Assembly (NCBI GenBank): GCA_027475525.1
Contig: JAMWFC010000077.1
Location: 1,774,112-1,838,111 of the forward strand
DNA length: 64,000 nucleotides
From: Macrolepiota albuminosa
Taxonomy: Eukaryota > Basidiomycota > Agaricomycetes > Agaricales > Agaricaceae
Direction: 5' to 3'
The stretch's first letter is position 1. Each line of letters begins with the position of its first letter. The position numbers were made by a program, and so were the translations under genes. Positions 31,488-42,693 of this stretch are shown here, in pieces. The notes under the pieces were generated by a model. It searched no databases. It was not told where the DNA came from and saw only the letters and a list, made by a program, of their open reading frames with translations.

Positions 31488-34400
31488 TCAAGTATCAACT
31501 TTGGCTTTTTTGGTATAAGTAGAAAAAGTAGTATCAGAGCTTGATGAATGATGCTTTCTTTTTCTAAAATCACTTGAAGTATCTGGCCATGCTGAATTTT
31601 CCTCATCAATATCATGTATGATTGTCTTGTGGCGAATATCAGCCCAGGTATGACCTTTGATATTTGCTGGAACTAAAAACTAATGTTAGACACTTAAAAA
31701 TAAATAATACAAATAACATGCCTGGAATATTGTTGGGAAGAAGTTTGAGGATATATTTTTTACCTCTCCATGACAATCTAGTCGATTTCTTGCTCTTGCA
31801 TTTGATATAATCATCAAATGCATGATGATTTCGCAGACATTCATCAAGAGCACCTTCAAACATTCCAGGAGTAATCAAGTCAATTTTACCAGAAAACTCT
31901 TTGTATGCTCGCAGCAAGTTAGCTGATTGGAATGTTTGCTCTCTGAGAGCAATTAACATTATAGCTTGCCGAGCGATAATTGGATCGTAAATAGCTTGCA
32001 GTGCTGAATTACCTATTAATATTATATTAATCATTAAATAATTAATACTATGATTTTAAAATTTACCTGTCAATGGCTTTGATTCACTTGCAGATGAATT
32101 GTCCTCCAAAAAGAACTCGTGATTATAAAAAATCCAAAAGACTAGGCACCGTGCTATTGCCCTCATGCGCTGAGTCCTGTCAAAGTCCTGAATGGTGCCA
32201 AGATTTCGGTTATACCCCCATAGTGAAAAGACATTTTGAAATTCGAAAAAAGCACATAGTGTTATGACATCTAAAAGCCCATCAAAAGTGTTGAGATCAG
32301 GGAGATGGTCTTTGATGAAAACTATACCAATAAAAGTTAAATTTTTTTTTTACCTGAGTTAAATATATATTTACCTGAGTTATGCTTTGTTCTATCAGTA
32401 AGATATTCAAAATAAAGTACCAAAAGTCGGCGAAAGATTTCTTGAGAAGCCACCAAATGATCGGCATTTGTGAGGCTAGAGGCCAAGAAGGTAAGATACC
32501 AGCCAAAGATACTTTGCTGAATTGTTGAGGTGGCATAGAAATGGCCACCAAGACATATCGTAGGCTCAGGAGTAATAACAGAATGTGGGGTATTTGGTTG
32601 CATTATCCTGCAAAATCAATCAATAACCAAGTTATTAAATAATAATAAAAAATATAAGCAGCTTACAATGTTGAACCAGGTTCAAGAACAACCAACTCCA
32701 AGTCATATTCTTCCATCTTAGCATTGAAATCCTTGTAGAATAAAAAAGGATCAGAAGTTGCCTGAGATTTAGGAGTAGCAATAATCCAGATTTTTTTCCC
32801 AGTAATAGTTTTGATAAAACTGCCAAAACCATTAGTGTCTACATGCCAGTCATGGACAGTATCGCCTGTGGAAGCCAATCCCCATCGCATGTCAAAGCAC
32901 GGATAGTTGTGCTCCTCTTTAAAATACTCTCTGCCAAGACAGGCAGACCATGCCAATTTATCAGAAGTAAATTTTTGATGAGGATAAGGATCTTCCCCAA
33001 GAGGATTGGCAAGAGCATTGATAGCTTTTGGATCTTGTTGAGAAACAGTCTCTAGCAAGCTAGAAAGAGTGGCAATCCTTTCATGAAAATTCGGCCCTCC
33101 AGATCTTTTTTTGTTACCAGAAGTCTTTTCTGACACGGATAAATCTGGATCAAATAGTAAGACAAAATAAACAAAAATATTGAGAATAAGTAGGCTAACC
33201 ATGTATGTGAATGTCCTTTTCCAAAGGCCCCAGCAAAAATAGTGCTTCTGCATCAAAAGAGTATTTTTTCTGAGGTTCTCCAGAAACCATGATATGTTGA
33301 TGTCGGAAATGATTCAAAACATCTTTGTGGGATAGTTGAATATACTCTTCATATGAAAAAATCTTGATTTTAGAAGAGTTGGGATCCATTAAATGACGAG
33401 GCCCATTATTGATGTAATTTTTTTCAACAGCTTCTAGAAGCTGTTGAATCAAATTTATCTGGGAAGAAAACTAGAAAAAAAAAATCTGAAATAGTTCATT
33501 CTGAACATATAAAGTCACATACATGAAGCCTAGGAGTATATTCTATTTTTTGATCAGAATTTGATCCAAAAAGAATATATGTTTTGGTTCCAGATTCCTA
33601 AAATATTTATTAGATATTTCTATCAGATAAATTATTGATAAAACCTTTTTGGCATTAAAAGATACCAATCTTGGTATTTGAGGTGCAACCTAATAATATG
33701 TAAATAAAAAAAATATTAGAATATAATATTCTTACAGGGCGATCCTTCAAAAGATCAAATACTTTGACTTCCTCATAGACATTTCTTTTAATCCATAAAA
33801 GATCAGTATCAGCAGCATCTTTTTTGGAAGATTTTGAAGGAGCTTTTGAAAGAAATTAGTAGTTTGCATTATTGAACTAAAAATATACTGACATTTGCTA
33901 TTTCTAACAAAATTATCCTGCCTGCTAGAACCAGAAGAAGCTTTTGATTTTGTAACAACTGCTTCTTCTTCTGAAGATAGCATATCTTCTGCAAATGCAA
34001 ATTATTATGATGAATATATAATTATTTGATATTCTTACCATCATCATTTTCCTCGACTTGATGAGGATGAGCAACTTTTTCTTCTTCTGAAAGTTGCATA
34101 TTATCTTGAGATAAAAGTTATTATAATAAATATATGATTATTTCATGTTCTTACCATCATCAGTTTCTACACCTTGATGCCTAGCTTCTTGCACAGGATT
34201 GACATCTTCCTGTATAGAGATGACTTTCTTTGCAACATGCCCAACTTCTTCTTCTTCTGAAAGTTGCATATCATCTTTAAATAAAAGTTACTATAAATGA
34301 ATATATAATGATTTGATATTCTTACCATCAGATTGTGCAACTTGCTGACCAGCTTCATCTTCACTACTGCCTTCTTCCTCTACAGGAGTGACTTCTCTAG

Positions 34401-36379
34401 CCTCATTTTCACCATCTTGAACAGAACCTTCCTCTTCAGATTCTATATCAGATAATGAACTTGGCTGAGATCTTTCTTCTTCAGAATGTTAATAAAAGTA
34501 ATTATAATAAATATATAATTATGTGATATTCTTACCATCATGATCATCTTCCTGCTCAGCTTGAACTTCACTGGTCTCATCTTCTTCATCAACAAGTTTC
34601 AAGCTAAGTGATGCATTAGTAATAGTGCAAAGCCTTCTTTTTCAAATTCCTACCTAGATGTGATCTCTTGCTGAGCAATCTGCTGCTCAACTGGAGTCTC
34701 ATCTTCTTCATCAATAAGTTTCAAACTAAATGATGCATCAGTAATAGTACAAAGCCTTCTTTTTCAGATTCCTACCTAGATGAGATATCTTGCTGAGAGA
34801 TCTGTTCTTCAGCAGGAACTTCCTCCTCTGCATCCAAATCCATTTCAAAGTTGAGAGGTTCTTGAGCCAATATAATTTCTTTTTTAATCTCAAGTGAGAC
34901 TTTATCCTCACTGCTAGCCTGATTGCTAGCTTGAGCATCTGCAGTATAATTTGTAAAAAGACCTTTAAATATATGTAAAGCATAGCACTGACCATTGATA
35001 TAGTCATCAAGAGATAAATCAATAATATTGGAAGTGGTGCATTCCAATTCAGCCTCTGCCAGGCTCAGTCTATCAATACTTGGTCCAAAGTCTATTATAT
35101 TCAAATTTAGCAGATAGAAAAATAAAAATGTAATTTTACAAACCAAGATTTCTTTGGAGCCAATTTTGCCCATCTTGAAGATGGGTTTCTCCAATTTGAT
35201 CCAGTGCAGTTGAGAGACAAGATGTCAAATTTTCACCATTTGCAATATTGAAAATGCACCTCCAAAGAATCTTTTCTGCTTCAATAATGCATGGGGGCTT
35301 TTTCCATGTGCTCAGGGACTTCCAGAGCTAGAAGAATTATAAATACATTTTTTTTTAAAAAATAGGCCAATATCATTCTTACTTGAAGTAAATCTTGTTT
35401 CTTAGGATAGGACTTTAAAGTCCTGGGAAACAAAAGGCAAATTGGTGATACCAAAAGTGAAACTACAAGGGGTCCTTTAATTTCTTGAAGTACTCGAGAT
35501 TTAGGGATATTCCATTTGGACCACACATTCATCTCTGCATTGGTGGCTGGGCCACTTGTATTGGAAGTAATTGTAAGTATAAGACCTCTTTGAGAAAGTG
35601 AATAATTATACCTTGAACAAAGATAATCCAGCATAGCCTGAGGATTCCCCGGCAAATCAAACTCCCCTTTGTCAAGGACATAGGAGAAGTAGAATGCTGC
35701 TCCTTGCAGATTGCTCAAAACTGTGGCTGTATGATGAGCTAGATCTTGCTGGCACATTTTAAAAAATAAGTGGCGAGTCATGCTAGAGCTAGACTGAGGT
35801 AGAGCTGCAATTTCGAGAGAACTATCTGGCAGGGAGGTAGACAAGCGGTTTCTTGTAGCAGTGAAAAAAGTTTGCCAGTCATTCAAGCGATCCAAGGGCT
35901 GCCAATTAGTTAGCAGCTGGTTTCAAAGTGTTTGAATTCTTACTAATAGTTTAGCTTGGGGGATATCTGACATTGTGATACTATGGTGCTTGGAAGGCCT
36001 TCCATTCATAAAAAAGAGAATATTGATCATTCTATAGGCCAAAGTTTTATAAAAAACTGCATCCTCAATAGTTTTGACTGTGAGCATGTGGGAGTGGGCA
36101 GGATTTGGTTTCATTGCCTCTTTGAAAATTCTTGTCTTGTTGGTAGCAGAGGGATATAGAGTTGATTCTAATTGAACAACTTTTTTCGCAAACTCCTAAA
36201 AATGTATGAGAAAACATCTCAATCTACTGCTAGCATATTGTTACCAGTGCCCGGGGTTCCTGACTGCCTAGTGACTCCATGCAGAGCTGCAGCCCAACAT
36301 CATAAACATCCGTTGCCCAAGGCAACTCTAGAAAAGTTTTTTCATTTTGAGGATTCAAGCCATGCAAATCCAGTTCCAT
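31488..36379 (-). CDS. JmjC-domain (Fe(II)/2-oxoglutarate) protein with acidic exon repeats
   Basis: Starts at ATG 36379 (MELDLHGLNPQNEKTF) and ends at TGA 31488-31490 after a basic, NLS-like tail (RKRKHH…KKAKVDT). The N-terminal half is an unrecognised domain (about 36.3-35.2 kb). Next comes a run of short acidic exons with repeated introns (33.9-34.8 kb), then the JmjC core at 33.2-32.4 kb: WHVDTNGFGSF gives the H-x-D pair, KTITGKKIWII follows, and after an intron MQPNTPHSVIT supplies the distal histidine, then GGHFYAT. All three metal ligands are present, so catalysis is possible. JmjC proteins are hydroxylases or demethylases of histones or other proteins; the substrate cannot be told here. 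The whole set of exons keeps one frame by eye, but boundaries in the acidic part are uncertain. Confidence 0.7.
33990..34790 (-). repeat. Repeated exon-intron units in the JmjC gene
   Basis: Two families. (1) An acidic exon plus a near-identical intron (minus-strand GTAAGAATATCA…, donors at about 34040, 34156, 34325 and 34535; an intron end like ATAAAAGTTA…AAG each time) occurs four times. (2) A ~117-bp unit with donor TAGGTAGGAAT is repeated (about 34577-34693 and 34694-34785) with several differences. The exons encode runs rich in Glu, Asp and Gln (EEDETPVEQQIAQQE-like). Divergence between copies shows these are biological, not 77-mer assembly repeats. Confidence 0.7.
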
Positions 36380-36719
36380 GATGGTTTTGAACTGTGAGAG
36401 TGCAGTAAACAAAGGTAAAATTTTAGCCTAAGAAGTTGCCTGACTAAGCACTGACCGTGAGACTATTTTACTGCCAGATGCACTGCAACCCTGCAGCACC
36501 AAAAATTAGGCCTGAGAAGGAGTCAAACCTTCTGCAGCCTTGAAATTCACTATGCAAGTGTATATAAAATACAAAAAGTACAATATGAGCAAATGTAAAA
36601 TACATCAAGTCCATCCCCACCCTCCCCTCAATGACCTTGCCATCGGCTCGTCCCATCTAAGCAATGCTAAGGTAGCTGCGCTGCTGCCAGTTGCTGCACC
36701 AGATGCCCATCTGCAAGTC

Positions 36720-37440
36720 TGGCAACCTGATTCAGTGAGTACAGTTCACCTTGCACAGCGTCCACAGCACCCTCGGTGGCAATCCCACACTCTCACGAGG
36801 CAGCGCACATGCCCAAGACCATGCAGATGTGCTCGTCGAGGGATCCAAACTTGCAGTGAGCACGGTGCTCCCCACGCAGCGCCCACAGCACCCTCGACGG
36901 CAATCCCACGCTCGCACGAGGCAGCGCACATGCCCAAGACCGTGCAGACGTGCTCGTCGAGGAATCCAAACTTGTTATCTGGCAAAGTCTGGCGGCCTGA
37001 TTCAGTGAGCACGGCGCACCTTGCACAGCGTCCACAGCACCCTCGACGGCAATCCCACGCTCGCACGAGGCAGCGCACATGCCCAAGATCGTGCAGACAT
37101 GCTCGTCGAGGGATCCAAACTTGCAGTGAGCACGGTGCTCCCCACGCAGCGCCCACAGCACCCTCGACGGCAATCCCACGCTCGCACGAGGCAGCGCACA
37201 TGCCCAAGATCGTGCAGACATGCTCGTCGAGGGATCCAAACTTGCAGTGAGCACGGTGCTCCCCACGCAGCGCCCACAGCACCCTCGACGGCAATCCCAC
37301 GCTCGCACGAGGCAGCGCACATGCCCAAGACCGTGCAGACGTGCTCGTCGAGGAATCCAAACTTGCTAAATGGCAACTGGCACCAGAAGCCCATCCGTAA
37401 GTCTGGCGACCTGGTTCAGTGAGCGCGATGTCAGACGCAC
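36720..37440. repeat. 121-bp minisatellite
   Basis: The word GCACATGCCCAAGA recurs at about 36805, 36926, 37075, 37196 and 37317: period 121 bp, with one 28-bp insertion. The unit is GC-rich against an AT-rich background (CACAGCACCCTCGACGGCAA…GTGCTCGTCGAGG). Long open frames on both strands (up to 253 codons) are a by-product of the repeat and are not called as genes. Confidence 0.9.
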
Positions 37441-37854
37441 CGTGTGCAGCGTCCGCGATACCCACGGTCGCACGAGGAAGTGCGGGCGTGATGTTGGCAC
37501 ACATCACTAGTTATAGCGCAAGACCGTGCAGACGTGCTCATCGAGGGGTCGATAGAGACGTTGATAGACTCTGAGAAATGCCAATCAGCGGAGAAAATGT
37601 TACTGACTTTGAAAGAAATCATATACCCGGGGACAAGGTTTGTTCCCAATCGGGTACACGACCTTCACCGTTAGAGAGAGCGATCGCGATGAAGGCCGCA
37701 CCTTCCATGAAAATGAGGAACTGTGAGTGGCAAAGTAAATGTCTTGGCTGCGCAAAAAAAGAAGGTTACCTGAAAGAAGGCGTTTTGTTTTCGTGCTCAA
37801 GTTTGTGGGTCCAAAGAGCTCTAGACGGCGGTCGACCTCGGTGGTAGACCTTTG
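37441..37854. other. Spacer between the two minisatellites
   Basis: No domain is seen. The 89-codon plus frame (37578-37847) and the overlapping minus frame give no recognisable protein. Confidence 0.4.
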
Positions 37855-38490
37855 GCACCTGCTTACATCAGTGAGCGTGAGCATGTGACCGCGGCATGGA
37901 ATGCCGGGTGAGGTGGATATCCACCTGCTTACATCAGTGAGCGTGAGCGTGAGACCACGGCATGAGCTGCCGGGTGGATTGGATATCCACCTGCTGACAT
38001 CAGCCTCATGTGAGCGTGAGCGTGTGAGCGTGGCATGGCGTGCCGGGTGGATTGGATATCCACCTGCTGACATCAGCGAGCGTGAGCGTGAGCGTGTGAG
38101 CATGGCATGGCATGCCGGGTGGATTGGATATCCACCTGCTTACATCAGCCACATGTGAGCGTGTGAGCGCGGCATGGCGTGCCGGGTGGATTGGATATCC
38201 ACCTGCTGACATCAGCCCCATGTGAGCGTGTGAGCGCGGCATGAGCTGCCGGGTGGATTGGATATCCACCTGCTTACATCAGCCACATGTGAGCGTGTGA
38301 GCGCGGCATGAGCTGCCGGGTGAGGTGGATATCCACCTGCTTACATCAGCCAAGCGTGAGTGTGTGACCGCGGCATGAGCTGCCGGGTGAGGTGGATATC
38401 CACCTGCTTACATCACCCAAGCGTAAGCGTGCGACCCCGGCATGAGCTGCCGGGTGAGGTGGATATCCACCTGCTTACATCAGCCTCGCA
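37855..38490. repeat. 67-bp minisatellite with GGTGGATATCCACC palindrome
   Basis: GATATCCACCTGCT occurs at 37916, 37982, 38055, 38127, 38194, 38261, 38328, 38395 and 38462. The last six steps are 67 bp or, for one, 72 bp; early units vary from 66 to 73 bp because of GTGAGC additions. Each unit holds a palindrome around GATATC and a GCATGAGCTGCCGGGT segment. One solitary unit is found at 42440-42492. Confidence 0.9.
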
Positions 38491-41400
38491 CCTGATGCAT
38501 ATAGCAAGCTCAGGGCTAAGGCCAGAATCACACTCGCGTCAATCAGTAGACATACAGACATTCTGAACCGCACTTTTTGTACCAGAACGACAGGTAATAG
38601 ATCATACCGGCATAGAAACCTGCTTCTCCGATTCCCAGTAGTATTCTTTAAAGAGACCTGGGCAAAGTCAATCGCTACCCGCTGCAGAATAACTCACCTT
38701 AGAGCCAAAAGACCTCCATACCCCTTTGCATACACAAAGGAGAGGGATGCTACGCCCCATCCCGTTAGCGAAAGTTAGAAACTGCGTCATTTAGCAGATT
38801 TCCATGGTAGCGCATGATTATCTTACAATCTGCTGGCCCCGATATGCCTTTGCAAGACTGCGAATTGTGTCAGAAGACCTAAGGAGTAGAATTATCGTGA
38901 CTCGCTATTGGCAGGTATTTCAAAGAGACGTAACAATGTCACGGTAGAAGCATGAAACTTGAGTTTCTGCCAGTGCAAGCTCACAGTATCCGACGTAAAA
39001 GATGCTCAATGCGAGGGTCCACTTCGCATTAGTCGAAACTCTCTTCAATCGGTATATCGTTCAAAAGAGTAGGTAAAAGAGTGGAGCGAGCACGTACATA
39101 ATTATCATTGAAAGCCTCGACGACATGGACATTACCACTGCAGCAGTCAACCAACTATTGAGAGCAACTTAAAACTGAAGGGGCACACATGTTCGTCCGG
39201 TCTTTATTAGCTATCAGTATATACATTCCTAGATACGAGTTCCCAGTTGAGAAAAACCCACCGAATTGGTTAACTGTAGAAAATGTAAGGAACATTGTTA
39301 CTCAGGATACATATAAGTCATTGTGAGATCACTCACAAATGAAACTATGAAGTTATTGTTGGCAGAGGCTTTGTATAGGAAGTAAGTACTAGTAAGTCCT
39401 CACCTGCAGATTAGTCAATCTTACGCTTCACTCGTCTCTTTTGGGAGAAGAAAACGAGTCAGAAGGGAAAGGCCAGAACGAAGATTATGTACGTACCTCA
39501 TCTTCGTCACTGTATTCGGCGGTTTCTGCATCACGGTACACGGCTTCCGCACGCGTAAGGTCTGTCGATTTGACTCCTAGTTGCGCCTGAAAAAAGGTGC
39601 CTTCTGCTCCAACTTTATTCTGCTCAAGGTCAGCCGTGGAAACCATATGTGAGTCGATAGGAAGGACAAGACGTTCAATTATTGGAAGAGCAACTCATTT
39701 CGAACCGCCGTGAGCGCGTAAGCCTTCATCTGCCATTGGGAGGAAGTAGCGGCCCGAATGACTCTTCGACACCATCTGACCATTTCATCCATCCACTTGG
39801 CCCTTATGTACATGTCTTCCTCACGAAACTATCGATATCAGTGGCTCAATGGTTTCCGGTCTCTGTGCAAAATTCCAGCCTCAAGATGTTTCTTCAAGAT
39901 GGACAAGAATCGGGTCCAGAAGCTTGAACAAGAGGCATAGGGTTCGACCAATCCTTAGTGGGGAAGTAAAACTCTGGGAAAAAATGCTATTTTTGTGAAT
40001 GACCATCACACTACCGAAGGGACGAGTTTTTCATCCATTCGACCATCTTCAGAAGACCAGCAAGACTTCCTCAGTGGGTATTTTGTGATAGAAAGATCAC
40101 AAAAATCAAGGAGACCAGGATCAATAATGTGTGGATTTCAAATGAAATCCCAATACCCAACTCAAGCTTTTGGCAACTACGTATACATGAATCAGGATAC
40201 ATCGATTGAAATTTAGATATCTTTCGAGTCCACTTTTATCTCATCAAAGTTCGGTTATGTCCGGCGACGTATACAAGCAGTACTATAGAAAAGTCGTGTC
40301 AGGATTACGTGTTGATGCCTACAAGGGCGGAACCATCGGCAGCCCAAACGTCGTTGATTTCAATGTGGCACGCGTATTGGGTGCCACAGTTTCCGCACTA
40401 AAAGGTTTACATCATTAGCCCGGGCGCAAAGGACATGGGTCAAACGAGGTACGCTGCGATAAAGCTTTCCGAAATCTTCGACATAGAACTAGAAAGACAT
40501 TGGTTGCATCACGGCGTTGCAATGTCGAGATACTATTTTTACAGGAATGAGATTGACCGCTTTCCAGCTGGATAGACCTGATCGTCACTTACGGCTCAGC
40601 TAAAACAAGGGCAGCACCAAGAAAGACGAATGTGAACAGCTGAGCTCGGTACATTGCGTTATTTGCAAGCACCGGAAGAAAACGAGGTAGAACATACCTT
40701 CTCAATATAATAACCAGTACTAACATCAACGATGACGTGTCGGGATCTGACAGGTTCCAGGAATATACAGTGAGTTGGTCAGTGGAACGAGGATGGTTTT
40801 GTCTACCGGCGGTAACGTTCGACGAAATTTATAGTCACCGATCACGACCTTCCAGAATGAGCCAGGAACGTCCAGCATTCTATCCCGAATCTATGAGCCA
40901 TCAGCGTGCAGCGGTCAAGCAAGCGAGTCAGACCGAGTCAGGCAGAGGGATACATGGTTTGAACTGAGCTAACGCCGTTTCCAGGTACCCTGTGCGCCAT
41001 TATTGCGCAAAGCTGGCTTCCCACTTCTCGCCAACCTCCGAGAACGAGTGACGTGGCTTTCGTATGGCATAGTCTCGTCTGCTAAGTGATACCCACTAAG
41101 ATCATGTAGAGCGGCAAGAGCTCTCAGCTCCCTCTCAACAGTGCTTTGCCAATCTACAAAAGTGCTGAACACGTCGAACAAAAAAAGGTCAACGTCCCTG
41201 AGAATAGGTGCAGCTTCCAATGTCATAGTGTGAGTGTGAGTGGTGAGCGCATGGGGGCGTTGGAAGAAGCACTTGAATTGAAACAAATGAAGTGGTTCAT
41301 GCTTAAGTATATTATGGTGCCCAGCGTTACGGAGTGATATTCACAGAAACCTATTGTATTAACGTGCTCGCGGAAGAAATCCTGAATGTAGTGGGTGTGG

Positions 41401-42430
41401 CAAAACTAACGTCAAATCAATGAGATCAACAAATCGAGAGAAGGACCCAGAATCACCGAGGTGCCTATCACTAAGCTCCTACGAATCCTGAGTCTCTCCT
41501 ACAAATATACGATGCTGTGATTGGGGCTGCCGCAGCGCTACACTTCCAAGAATCCAGATCTCACGGCCAATCAACCTTAGGCGGTCACGATATCGATTGT
41601 TTTGGCTTTGACCCAGTGGAAACTGGTGTGGGGTCTTCCTGGGCCTCTCGCCAGCTGCAAGTGACCATTCTTCACCTGAGTCCGCTTTCAAATACACGTC
41701 CACAGTCGGAATGATTCCATTAGGCAACTGAGGCCGTTTTGATGCGCGCACAAACTTTTCAGCCCTGTTAGACGTACTTGGATTTTCTGAGGGAGTATTG
41801 TTCCCATGGGAGGACGGGAATTGTCCGAATCATACGCAACCAACTTGGAGTATTCCAGGACAAGGAAGGGGACTCAGCAAAGGACAGGTGCGCTCAAAAT
41901 GACGGATACATGTCTTTTGACCCACCAGCCAATCTCACACCGGTACTCATACTTAATCCAAACAAGTTTTCGACGAAGTAACGGGTGCGGTACCGAATAA
42001 CAGCATGCCGGCCACGAGGACTTACTGCTTCCAATCACGCCGCTGGAATATCCTCTCAAGACCACAAAGGTTGAGAATTCTACTTATGCGAAGATCAGTG
42101 AATCACTCCTGATACTGTATTTCTGTGGCATAAGAAAGGAGTGAAGGGGCTTCAGACAATCTCAGAGTCATTTGACCCCCGCTTTAAGTGCAAAGAATTG
42201 GAGCCTGCTTTACACTGCGATGTTTGCTTGTACATTTTAGGATGCCATCAGCTGCATGCCGAGCCCTTCTGGCGTGGAAACATCTGGACCAAAGCTTGAG
42301 AGCTTGAGCAACCTCTCAAGGCGAAGTAAACCAGCTTTTGCTAAACACTTATTAGGACTGAGGTGATTCACGCTGTTTCATACTGAGCCCCCTTTGCAGG
42401 AAGAAAAAGAAAGTGGTGGCAGTTTATGCA
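38491..42430. other. Unassigned host-like DNA between 67-bp repeat copies
   Basis: Base composition is like the 45-63 kb part. Apart from a haloacid-dehalogenase fragment (40969-41226), I see only short frames. A plus-strand stretch at about 40255-40570 reads SGDVYKQYYRKVVSGLRVDA…, and after one frameshift ISPGAKDMGQTRYAAIKLSE…, which looks like decayed coding sequence of unknown family. Around 39710-39940 another decayed reading (FICHWEEVAARMTLRHHL…) is visible without identification. Confidence 0.4.
40969..41226 (-). pseudogene. Haloacid-dehalogenase (type II) N-terminal fragment
   Basis: From ATG 41226 (MTLEAAPILRDVD) the minus frame reads LFLFDVFSTFVDWQSTVERE, which matches the motif I region of fungal HAD type II dehalogenases (usually FDVFGTxVDW, with the first Asp as nucleophile). 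The Gly of DxFGT is Ser here. Only the first ~60 residues look homologous. The cap and motifs II-IV are absent, and the frame ends in unrelated sequence, so this is a 5' fragment. Confidence 0.6.
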
Positions 42431-42439
42431 TAAGAATGC

Positions 42440-42492
42440 GGCTTGAGGTGCCGGGTGGATTGGATATCCACCTGCTTAAGTCAGCTACGTGT
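42440..42492. repeat. Solitary copy of the 67-bp minisatellite unit
   Basis: GAGGTGCCGGGTGGATTGGA followed by TATCCACCTGCTTAAGTCAG is the same unit as at 37.9-38.5 kb, 4 kb away. The AT-rich gene block resumes immediately after it. Confidence 0.85.
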
Positions 42493-42693
42493 GAGGGGGG
42501 GGACCATGGTCTGCAAATTGTCGAGTTAGAAAAACCAGACTTTGATATTTTTACTTTTTTCTCTTATTTAGCAGTACCATAGTTTGCACCAAAGCTCCAG
42601 CTTTGAAAAAAAATTAAACTTGTAGCATAATACAATATTTCAGAAATTGCATGTAAAATATTGCAAATCAAGATGGCATAATATTCATAGTTT

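Noticed and set aside
36746..37507. 253-codon minus-strand ORF and overlapping ORFs on both strands
   Set aside because: They arise from the GC-rich 121-bp minisatellite, which is open in several frames; the translation merely repeats.
36720..38490. CRISPR array
   Set aside because: Both arrays are head-to-tail minisatellites without constant-repeat/unique-spacer structure, in a eukaryotic context.
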